From Dysidea avara (taxonomy: Eukaryota > Porifera > Demospongiae > Dictyoceratida > Dysideidae): a stretch of DNA of 64,000 nt. The DNA is taken from contig NC_089273.1 in NCBI RefSeq assembly GCF_963678975.1, positions 8,866,614-8,930,613 on the forward strand, read 5' to 3'. Positions within the stretch are counted from its first letter, which is position 1. Each line of letters opens with the position of its first letter. A program made the position numbers and the translations under genes. Under the pieces are notes generated by a model, which was not told the origin of the DNA, searched no databases, and saw only the letters and a list, made by a program, of their open reading frames with translations. Shown piece by piece: positions 11,840 through 21,700 of this stretch.

Positions 11840-12070
11840 CTGTAGCTAGTTCACTGTTAGTAGACAATTCTGTGATATTAATAGCACATCAGAGGTGCAT
11901 TTTTATACTACACTGTAATGCCTTTTAAGGTCATGTTATGACATTGTTGTTGTAATGGCCAGCTACCAAATATGGCATTAGTTCTGTACCATAACATTAG
12001 CAATGAGATAACTTATCCTTATTAGGAAGCATACTGATGTGTTATTGTAATTTGGTTACTACCCCACATC

Positions 12071-12394
12071 CAATGGCAGATCCAGGATGGGGCATTTGGG
12101 GCAAATGCCCCCCTTCAAGAAATTGCATACAAGATCGAGATACTCTAATAGAGCAGTCAATTACTCTAATAAAGCAGTCACAATGTTCATGAGACAGTGT
12201 AGCTTACGTATGAAGCTATAAATAGGATTTTATTTTACATAACAGACGTGATATAGTTGGTAAGGATAACTAGCTATTATTGTCGTGACCTTTTTTTTTT
12301 TTGGTCTTCAACTGGTTTTCAACAAGTTTTTTTGGTCTTCAACTGTTTTTCAGAAAGGTGCCCCCCCTCTTTCCAAACTCTGGATCCTCCCCTG
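12071..12394. mobile_element. 324-bp MITE with perfect 5-bp TSD (ACATC)
   Basis: Begins CAATGGCAGATCCAGGATGG and ends with the inverse of CAGGGGAGGATCCAGAG. ACATC flanks both sides (12066-12070, 12395-12399); the paralogous site at 6359-6365 has a single ACATC and no element. Internally it carries two copies of TACTCTAATARAGCAGTCA and duplicated TTGGTCTTCAACTG/T-tract segments. Related truncated end at 14986-15082. Confidence 0.92.
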
Positions 12395-12812
12395 ACATCT
12401 ATGAATATATCATAATTATACCAATCAGCCTACACATTCCTGTAATGTGTACACGACTGATGAATGTCATGTACTAATATGGTAATCATTACAAGTCATC
12501 CAATCAACATCCAATATATTATTATGATAAACACCAATGATACAGTAGTTACACCATTACATGTTATATATGAACATATCTAGTGTGTAATTATGTTGGA
12601 AATTGACATGGTCCGGCATAGCTTTAGGGCATTAAAGTTATGGTTCATAAATTCTTATTTGCCACATGCCCTGTTTTCACAGATCCGGTCAGGTACAGAA
12701 TACAGCAAGATAACCCAGTAGATAAAAGGACGAACATCACTACACTAATTGGTATGTATATTATGAGTTCTCACTTTATAAAATATGGTAAAACAAGGAA
12801 ATAACATCAATG

Positions 12813-13123
12813 CAGTGGTGGATTTAGGGGAGTTTCAAGTTTACCATGGAAACCACTTTTGAAAAATAATTATGCAACAGTTCAGTATTTTAATTTTTGT
12901 GGCATGCACCTATATAAGTGATGTGCATGCTCAGCGCTTCATAAATAGAATCTGTAAATATTTATTTTGCAGATAATTTCACACTAAAATTGTTGACAAA
13001 TGCAGTCTCAGAGCATCTAAATTTCAAAAATTTCTTTGGGGGAGGCATGCCTCACCCATGTCAATGTATAAATTCACCTTCTGAACTGGAAGCCCTCTTT
13101 ATAAATTCCTAGATCTGCCACTG
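12813..13123. mobile_element. 311-bp MITE, CAGTGG...GATYTAGG inverted ends
   Basis: Ends CAGTGGTGGATTTAGG and inverse of CAGTGGCAGATCTAGG. It is absent from the paralogous segment near 7095. Flanks CAATG and CAATA are a possible decayed 5-bp duplication. Confidence 0.8.
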
Positions 13124-13285
13124 CAATATGTTATGTAACTATGCAACTCGAAACATTGTGGATAAACTTTCCAAAAGATTTTATAATTGAGACCACAGCA
13201 AACATGTTATGCTTTACACCATTCAACAGTAATAAGTTTCTTGGGTGCAACTCATATTATACTTAGCAGTTTGTATCTTATTAGA

Positions 13286-14146
13286 AGTGTGACCACTTAG
13301 CTTGTAAAATCAGTTTAGCTTCAGTAAGCTAAATGAATTACAAAACGTATAAGGTTAACTACTAAAAATAGATACATGATAAGGAAAGTGTGTGCATGAT
13401 AAAGTGACGTTTTTGTGCAACAGAGTTCACAGTCAGATGACTTAAATGCAACTGCTAACACTTTGTCTTTATTAGATTGAATATTATGCTTGAGTACTTT
13501 ATCTCTATTTGGACAGATGAAGGGGTTCTACTGCAGGTAAGTGACTGTTCTATAAATTTCCTGACTGCTTTATTAGGGTATTTCAATTGTGTTTTTGCTC
13601 TGTAATTATGTCACTGAGGATTATATCTTAATGTGTTTGCAGAATTTTGCTAGAAGCAATATGTAATCTAACAGTATAAATCAGTACACATTTATGTTTG
13701 GATTTCTTCTCTGTTAAACATGACCCAGCGTGGTACTACAAACAATCAACTTTTGTGAACCATTTTATGCTTTTTACTTTTATCTAATAATCGTAATTAT
13801 ATAACTATGCATACGTAATAATAATTATGTTGTTGTTAACTGAGCACAAAATGAATTGCTGAAGTAGATAAGTGTGATAGCAGCTGACGTGCAGGAAAGT
13901 AAAGGATGGGTTCAACAGCAAAGATGAGGATAAAAGCCTAACAAGGAACATTAATTAAGCAAAGGAAATGGCAGAGGTTAAGAAAATGCTTGTTGAGTAC
14001 ACTGTATAACAAGAAAACAAGATCATATACTGTAATTCTTCTTTAACAACTATGCTCTAAAATCCTCAAATGTTCACTGCAGTTAAATGAAGTGGTGTGG
14101 TATACAGACCAGAGAATGTTGATGAAGCTACCAAAAGAGGAAAGTA
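13286..14146. other. No firm gene; one candidate exon inside
   Basis: AT-rich sequence. The only suggestion of coding is the exon-like segment 13476-13536, listed separately. Confidence 0.4.
13476..13536 (+). CDS. Candidate small exon, possibly upstream exon of the SWIM-CXXC-OTU gene
   Basis: TTTATTAG precedes and GTAAGT follows a 61-nt open block that encodes LNIMLEYFISIWTDEGVLLQ and ends in phase 0. The SWIM exon at 18373 starts in phase 0, so the two could join, but the intron would be 4.8 kb and would contain the assembly gap, the foldback and a retroposon. Support is only splice-site quality and phase. Confidence 0.2.
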
Positions 14147-14293
14147 CACTACAAAAACTAATCCAATTTCAGGTGCTTTCCAAGTCATTGGATAGGCATT
14201 GGAGCCATAATTCTTAGGATTGTTTGGAAATGTGTGGAAATGGGCCTTCCAATGCCTATCCAAAGACCTGGAAGTTGATTTATTTTTGTAGTG
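14147..14293. mobile_element. 147-bp foldback MITE
   Basis: CACTACAAAAA termini and about 60-bp inverted arms containing GGATAGGCATTGGA. Almost the whole element is a stem. Confidence 0.8.
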
Positions 14294-14623
14294 ATATAGC
14301 TTGAAAAGTATATAGTCTATCTGACTGCAGTAAAGGCATAGTGATGACTAGGCTAAACACATTGTATTTACGCTGTAACAACAATCATTATTATTATTAT
14401 TTTGATACACACTACTGAAAAACTAGGATATGAGCTAGTGTAGTTGTAATGGTATAAAAACATTTTATTAATAATAATATTATTATTACAATTAGCATTC
14501 ATTATCATTAGAGCAATAAACAAAATCCTGTAATACCATAATTATTTTAAGTTGTGTTGAAGCAGATTGATGCGGTGGTTTTTACAACACCGAATTTCTG
14601 ATCAAGTACCATGCGTACTACTA

Positions 14624-14823
14624 NNNNNNNNNNNNNNNNNNNNNNNNNNNNNNNNNNNNNNNNNNNNNNNNNNNNNNNNNNNNNNNNNNNNNNNNNNNNN
14701 NNNNNNNNNNNNNNNNNNNNNNNNNNNNNNNNNNNNNNNNNNNNNNNNNNNNNNNNNNNNNNNNNNNNNNNNNNNNNNNNNNNNNNNNNNNNNNNNNNNN
14801 NNNNNNNNNNNNNNNNNNNNNNN
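14624..14823. other. Assembly gap (200 N)
   Basis: Exactly 200 N, a conventional gap of unknown or estimated size. Apparent ORFs across it are artefacts. Confidence 0.99.
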
Positions 14824-14975
14824 GGAGTGTCCATAGCAAAACTCGTCTTGTTTCATCAAGGCAACACAGAGCTACGGAGGTGCGAAAATTGCGTTTTCTT
14901 TCTTCCTGTCAATATACTCACGGGTGTTGCGCGCCGGCTTCTTGGGCCGCACGATACACTACCGTGTATCTTGAT
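14824..14975 (+). repeat. Hairpin-ended repeat, copy A (5' end in gap)
   Basis: Matches 51110-51269 over about 150 bp and ends with the stem GATACAC-TACC-GTGTATC followed by TTGAT. Other copies end at 18333 and 51269. Confidence 0.8.
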
Positions 14976-14985
14976 GACTATTAAG

Positions 14986-15082
14986 CAGGGGCGGATCCAG
15001 AGTTTGGAAAGAGGGGGGCACCTTGCTGAAAAACAGTTGAAGACCAAAAAAAAATAATAAAAAATAAAGGTCACGACAATAA
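14986..15082 (+). mobile_element. Truncated CAGGGGCGGATCCAG MITE end
   Basis: Matches the inverse of the right end of 12071-12394, including the GTTGAAGACC-A(n)-GGTCACGACAATAATAG segment, and then breaks off exactly where the 15083 foldback begins. Confidence 0.75.
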
Positions 15083-16679
15083 TAGAGCAGCTCAGGTATT
15101 TCCGACCACCATGTACTTTCGGACTCAATATTTCCTAGAGGAGCAACAAGACCCGATCAATTATTACACTATTATGAAGACCTAAGACTATAACCTCCAT
15201 ATATAAAATATAAAAGGATTCGGTTATATCGTGTGGCTGCAGTGACCTCGGAAAGCCACTGTCCAAAAACGTCGATGCTCGGACAACGACATGTACGCTC
15301 GGACCCCACCCTCTACACCCTTCCCATGCAACTTCAAAAGCTATTGCGTGGTAGTGATTGATAGAGCTAACCTTGAGCTACCCCATGATATAAGCAGATT
15401 AGATTTTTATTAACTGGTATTGTAGATAGCCGGCTTTCCCCATAGGTGGTAACTTGATCAAACGTCGGACGCAAAAAGATCATTTTATTTTCGGACTTTT
15501 CATTTATTTGTGATAATTTAGGTATTTTATGACTTTCAGTAAAGCACTAGCTTAAAAGGTTATAAATGCAGCAATTAAACACAGGTATAGGGTGTTTTTC
15601 GTCAATTTTAGGTGGAAGAAGCCAGCTAGACCTCTACATATAGCTGTAGTATAGAACGTCTATACAAATTAGCTAAATAAGGCCACTCCTCTTACTCATT
15701 TTACATTTTTGATATTATTAAAATCAATTTAAGATAGCGGAGGTCAGCAATAAGCTGCAACAGTGTGTAAAACCTCGCTACCGCATATGTGACTGTTTTA
15801 TTAGAGTAGTTTATTGGTTGAGTGAATTTCACTTGTTAACTTTCGTGTTGTAAGCTCCTGTATTTTTCTAGAATCTGTTCTGGAACAAGTCATAGATGTT
15901 GGGTCGAGCAAACACGAAAATCTGTAAAATTTAAACCAGCGAAATGTGCTCAAATATAAACTACTCTAATAGAACAGTCATATATGCGGTAGCCAGGTTT
16001 CACATACTGTTGCAGTTTACTGCTGACCTCCACTACCTGAAATTGACTTTAATAATATCAAAAATGTCAAATGAGTAGAGAAGTGGCCTTATTTAGCTAA
16101 TTTGTATACACGTACTATAATACAGCTATATATAACTTGTCTTCTTCCACCTAAAATTGGCGAAAAACACCCTATACCTGTGTTTAATTGCTGCATTTAT
16201 AACATTTTAAGCTAGTGCTTTACTGAAAGTCATAAAATACCTAAATTATCACAAATAAATGAAAAGTCCGAAAATAAAATGATCTTTTTGCGTCCGACGT
16301 TTGATCAAGTTACCACCTATGGGGAAAACCGGCTATCTACAATACCAGTTAATAAAAATCTAATCTGCTTATATCATGGGGTAGCTCAAGGTTAGCTCTA
16401 TCAATCACTACCACGCAATAGCTTTTGAAGTTGCATGGGAAGGGTGTAGAGGGTGGGGTCCGAGCGTACATGTCGTTGTCCGAGCATCGACGTTTTTGGA
16501 CAGTGGCTTTCCGAGGTCACTGCAGCCACACGATATAACCGAATCTTTTTATATTTTATATATGGAGGTTATAGTCTTAGGTCTTCATAATAGTGTAATA
16601 ATTTATCGGGTCTTGTTGCTCCTCTAGGAAATATTGCGTCCGAAAGTACATGGTGGTCGGAAATACCTGAGCTGCTCTA
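15083..16679. mobile_element. 1.6-kb foldback element
   Basis: Left arm 15083-15814 (732 bp) and right arm 15956-16679 (724 bp) are near-identical inverted copies around a 141-bp unique spacer. Outer ends read TAGAGCAGCTCAGGTATTTC. Several TCCGA-containing boxes recur in each arm, and the inner end of each arm carries the CTCTATTAGAGTA-type motif. No long ORF on either strand. Confidence 0.92.
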
Positions 16680-17027
16680 CCCAGTGACCGCAGTTGTGCT
16701 TTGCGTCATTCTTTAAATTCCGAGTAAAATTCTTAGAGAGCAAATTACGTGGGGGCGACTAAATTCAAATTTCAAACTAGCCATTCTCGAAAACAAATGT
16801 TTCAATTTGAACGAATTGTTGAAACCATCATGATAAATGAGACATGTATATACATTTACAAATTCAGTAACGCTCGGTCACATGCGACCACAAGGCTGGT
16901 GATCAAGTGATACCAACGTGGGCATGGCAAGGGAGAAAAGTAATTACAATTACAAACAAAAACAACAATTACAAACAAAAACAACAATTACAAAACAAAA
17001 CAAAAATATTAAATTACAAGTACATTA
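16680..17027. other. No gene; A-rich retroposon tail at the end
   Basis: No coding signal. From about 16935 the sequence becomes a tandem ACAATTACAAACAAAA tract, which is the 3' tail of the minus-strand retroposon at 17028-17790. Confidence 0.5.
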
Positions 17028-17790
17028 TCACAACCACTCTCGGCAGTCCCTTGCCATAAAAATCCTCTGGGATGCAGTCATACAAACCTTCGAGGCATCA
17101 TCCAGCATCCGTCGAACCAGTGACCTTGTGATATTGATGTCCTTATCAATAAAATGTAGTACATTGTAAGTGTTAGTGACTGAAAATTGCTGGAAGTGAC
17201 CTAAAACGCTGATCTCAAGAGTCTCATTAAAGTTGGTAACATTTAACCGATCTAGCTCTGATAGAATTTGGTGGTATTCAGCCTTATTTTGTTTGCGGGA
17301 TCTAGCCTGCTCAAGATGGTGGGCACTGTCCAATGGACATGTCAGTTCAAATAAAAGTATACTAGAAGTGACGGTATTATGGATAACAATGTCTGGTCTG
17401 AAGGGGGTCACAATCACATTAGGTGGAAGTGTAGATGGGGGTGACTCACTGGCTCGCAAGTTAGGAAGGTCAGCATAAACCCGGATATAGGGCAAGTCAA
17501 TGTAAACCCTGATGAAACTGTCGACCAAAGACTGAATGACTAAATCATGTCGATAAGTGTACCTTTCCTGAGATAACGCAACCGGGCAACCCCCCAAGAC
17601 ATGAGCAGTAGTCGGACGTGAGGAATCACAAAGTACACATTTTGCATGACACTGTATATTCCACCTTCGCAAATTCATGGCAGTTGGCAGAGTGTCCGAA
17701 GCCGCCTGCAAAAGAAACGACAGCTGACCAGGATGCATACTGGATAGCAATCGGTTCCAAGTTCGACAAGAGGTACTTTTAGAACAGTTT
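17028..17790 (-). pseudogene. R2-type non-LTR retrotransposon C-terminal fragment (zinc knuckle + REL endonuclease)
   Basis: A 240-codon ORF, 5' truncated, with no RT domain. It contains a CxxC...HxxxxC knuckle (CVLCDSSRPTTAHVLGGC) and, about 80 residues on, a restriction-like endonuclease core: RPDIVIHN then LLFELTCPLD and a basic helix ARSRKQNKAEY. That order (CCHC knuckle, then PD-(D/E)xK-like endonuclease) is typical of the C-terminus of R2/NeSL/R4-type site-specific retrotransposons (family knowledge). An internal tandem duplication gives the repeated IRVYxDLP. The 3' tail is the T-rich ATTGTTGTTTTTG repeat. Reads toward the foldback and away from the SWIM gene. Confidence 0.72.
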
Positions 17791-18049
17791 AAAGATACAT
17801 TGCCCTACATGCCAAGCGAGTATTGCGGAAAACAACAATCTGGGATTTGTATTTGGCCTCTAGGTCGACTGAGGACGACTGAAACTTCGTTTGATGCTGA
17901 AGTTAAGACTGTAGGGTAATCATATATGGTGAAATCGATGATGTGAATCTTGAGACAATTGAGTGAATACTGAAGCGATAGCAGGGCAATCAATGTTTGG
18001 AATGCACAAAGGAACGCAAGGCATACACTGCGGTTGCGTCTAACCGCAT

Positions 18050-18333
18050 GCGATTAAAAAAAAAAATGAAACTTCCCCTTTGATGTCGGCAATCTCGATC
18101 ACGAAACAATCGGCATGGATTTGCTTCACTGCTTGTGTGGTAGTTACTAGTGACACGATGAGTTCAACCCTAGAGTTTCAGAGGGATAGCGTAAGTGGCG
18201 GGTGAGTTACAGGAAGGCGGAATTTGACAACGTTCGTTCCTGTAAAATCCTCACGTAGTGGTCGCGTCATTTATTGTCTGCGGCGCGCGTTTCTGCTTTA
18301 CTGGCCGCGCGACTCACTACCGTGAGTCTTGAT
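18050..18333 (+). repeat. Hairpin-ended repeat, copy B
   Basis: Starts after an A-tract and ends in GACTCAC-TACC-GTGAGTC-TTGAT. Body similarity to copies A and C is weak apart from a GC-rich GCGCGC...GGCCGC stretch, but the terminal stem-loop and TTGAT are shared. The start is approximate. Confidence 0.55.
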
Positions 18334-18372
18334 AGTTTATTAAGTACATGTGCTCATATGTATTTTATATAG

Positions 18373-18727
18373 AAAATTTGTGACACCCAATGGCATATAC
18401 CTAGTCAGTCTGGGAATCATTTTCCAGGGTACACCATCACAAAGCTGCCAACTACTTGCAGAAACACGAACTGTACAATTAAATGCAAAATTTGTGGTGA
18501 ATTATGTTATCACTTGTACAAATGTGATGACATGTGCTACGATTACATGAACGGAAACCTTTGCAAACACTTACATCGAATTCACTCCTTGTTAGTTGAT
18601 TCTGCAGAAGAAGTGCAACTTGATGATTCAGTTGATGTTGAGATGGATGAGGAGACAGAAGACACAGAGGAGACCCATGATCCAATCAACCCATACAGTT
18701 TGCCAAGTGGTTCTTCCAGAAGCACCT
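18373..18727 (+). CDS. SWIM-like zinc-finger exon
   Basis: Acceptor TTTTATATAG; donor GTGAGA. The exon starts KICDTQWHIPSQSG, followed by a Cys-rich run (CRNTNCTIKCKICGELCYH) and YKCDDMCYDY...LCKHLHRIH, which fits a SWIM finger (CxC...CxH) except that the first pair is CxxxC. SWIM fingers bind DNA or partners and are common in MULE-type transposases and related domesticated proteins. A strongly acidic tail (EMDEETEDTEETHD) follows. The exon begins just 40 bp after the hairpin-ended repeat (ends 18333), so upstream exons may have been displaced. Confidence 0.6.
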
Positions 18728-21700
18728 GTGAGAAATTAGTGTAGTAATCAAATGAAGAAAAGATGTTATATACACATCTATCATGTACGCAAAAGCAAGA
18801 GTTCATAACAAAGGAAGTTGGTCACATGTCATCATTCATCTCATGATCTCTAAGAAAGTGTTGAACTAATTCAACATTGACACGTATCTCTTACTATTCT
18901 AAAGGACAAATTGTATATACATACCATAGTGTCCCAGAGCCCTTACAAACCTTCTCAGTAAAACGCACTACTTTCCTAGCTGCTGAACAAGCCTTAACAC
19001 TTACAACAATGCTGAATTTCACATCATAGGGTTATATGACGTGTGACCAACCTCCTCTGGGTTCATAAATCCTCTATAATTTTATTAAAGAAATATTCTG
19101 TAAAACATTTAATACTATGAACTCTTGGCAATAGTTATAACAAAAGTAGGCTTACTTATACGTAGTTGCAGGTGTAGGTAAATTCCCCATACTTCTCATT
19201 ATTAATTTTATATTTGTTTGTTATACATATTTCAGAGCTTTCCCCAGCAAAACAAAGTAGAGCAGTAAAACTGCCAATATGCGTACCAATATCAAAGTCA
19301 ATTAGTTAATAATACACATGTATTCATTTTATCATGTCAAAAGAATTTTTAGTAAAGTAGGGTGGTGTTGCACCATTTTATCACTCTTTAGGGAAGCTCT
19401 GTAATTCAACATTAGTGAACTCATATACGTATATATGCATGTCACATCACAGGAAAGAATGTAGTATGCAAGAGATATTAGAATTGCTCATGTATTAGCT
19501 TAGTGTATAAATTGTTACTAAATAAAAATAAATTCTGTACATTCCCAGCCACTTTTGCAGCAAGGTTTTGACTCACAAAATATTGACCTTTGCATTACCA
19601 AGTATGTACATGTGTAGTTGGGGACATGACTATAGTGGAACATCAATTGGTTGTTTACTTTAGTACTAGCTGTATTCTGTGTAATACACAGGTTTGCATA
19701 CAGACACAAACATTTCAGTAGCCAATCTGCTCAACTAAACTGTAAAAGATAAATAGTAGTACCTTATGCAAGACGATTCTTATTGCTAACGTCAAGAGTA
19801 TGTGTTTGGAATCTCAAAGGTTTGTGTTTCCAAAAAAATATCAACCTCAATACATATGCTGTATGGTGCTATAGTGCTATTTGCCAGGTATGATCTGATG
19901 TATTGAAATGACCTGAAAGCTTCCAAAATATTTCAATGTTCTGTTTAACAACACTCTCTACTGATAGACTGACCGACATAATTGAACATTGCTTTTGTAG
20001 CACTTATGAGCAGTTCCTGATATATGTAGGGTAGCTATATCACATAAAATGTGACCGGGCCTGCGAAAACAGGGCATGTGGGCACAAACTACATCCCATT
20101 GCTCTACAGGTCATATCTCTGTAGTGGAAACGTATATTTCCATTCTGTAACTTGCATCATGATGCCACTTAAATGCTTACTAAGAGGTGAAAATTGCAAT
20201 GCCATAGTATAATGGTACAAAACATTATGAGTGATGAAAATGTGAAAAAGTAGGAAAAAATCATGTGCCCACATGCCCTATTATCGCAGGCCCGGTCACA
20301 AATAAAGAATGTTTCACGCCTTAGGCCACTTTCAATAATTTTTGTGTTTTTTTGGCAAGAAAGACCCTATATTTTCAGTATAAAATATTTTTCATTCACC
20401 TAGCAAGTAGACATAATTCCATGAATGGATTACAAAGTAAGGAACACTCAACGTTACCACCCTGTCGCTGGCTACTGACAAGTGGTACAGCAATTATAAT
20501 GTAACTTATATAGCTACCATTTGACATGAAAGGTGTAGCCATTTTCACTCTGCTAGTTGCAACATGGATCAAGAATTTTAATCATCAAAAACTTGCCTTG
20601 ATCACTTGATTGTATTTTTAAAAGAACCTTGATTCTTGATTGCCAACCATACAAGCTCTTGATCTGACTGTGGTTGCACGAGACCGAGGACTAATAATGT
20701 ATTGTATGTATCATCATATTATTAATGATGGTTCTCTCTCTACTAAATTCTTTGTGTTGTTAAAAGCTGCTTGATTGCCATTTCTGCAGGACACTTTAAT
20801 TGCTTGATTCACCACAAAACAGCACCTTGACTGGATCTCAATTGTGCTTCGACAGGTAGTATAGAAGTGACTACCCCTTGACACTTTTCAGCCAGCAAAA
20901 AAAAAAAAAAAATTCATACTATTCAAGGGTCAACACAATTCAATATTACAGTGGAATTAACTAACTTGTCTTCGCAGCTACACCATAGGTCACGTATTTC
21001 ATTCAACTGGGTGGCTGTATTACTGCATAATTGTCTCTTTTGCAAAGCTTATTGATTTAACACATATTGCACAAGATTGTGATACATATATTAATCATGT
21101 AAATACTAGCCTTTACTTATGTTGCCTTGTTCTATTACCAGTGAACTTTTTACTTCTTTCATTGTCTATAGCATGTGAACATCATTTAAAGACAGCACAA
21201 AATTTACTAGTCCAATTACAAGCTATGATAAGTAGTGGAAATTCAGGATTGCAGCATTGCTTACCTCATGTAAATGCAACATTAAAGAAACTTGTATACA
21301 CTTGTGATGCTGCCAGCAAGATGGATACTACAGGCACAATTACTTCTTTTGAAGACAAGGAAAATTTTGCTCCTGGAAAGAAAATGGATCTTCAACCATG
21401 ATTTACTGCTACCAGTAATACTCCTGGACGCAAGAAAAGAAAGAATGTGTTACAGTATGTAAATGATCAATTTTTCTATTTACATACAGTGTGCTTGTAC
21501 ATAATAGCTACACATACACACACTAGATACAAACTTACCAACTACACACACACAGACACACACACACACACAACAAACTAGTTACATACATACAGTGCAC
21601 ACCAGCTACGTATATACACACTAGCTACATACGTACAATACATATCAGCTCTAGATATATACACACACATACACAAAGTAAAGCCCGTGAAACATAGCAC

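Larger units (their letters stand above)
10971..13285. repeat. Segmental duplication, copy 2
   Basis: Collinear with 5277-7272, carrying the fibrinogen pseudogene and two additional MITE insertions. The copies are direct repeats about 5.7 kb apart, on either side of the 7493-10418 transposon relic. Confidence 0.9.

Noticed and set aside
14971-14975. Helitron 3' end
   Set aside because: The hairpin fits, but the CTRR(T) terminus and a TC 5' end were not seen; kept as an unclassified hairpin-ended family.
14547-15057. ORFs spanning the N run
   Set aside because: Artefacts of unknown bases.
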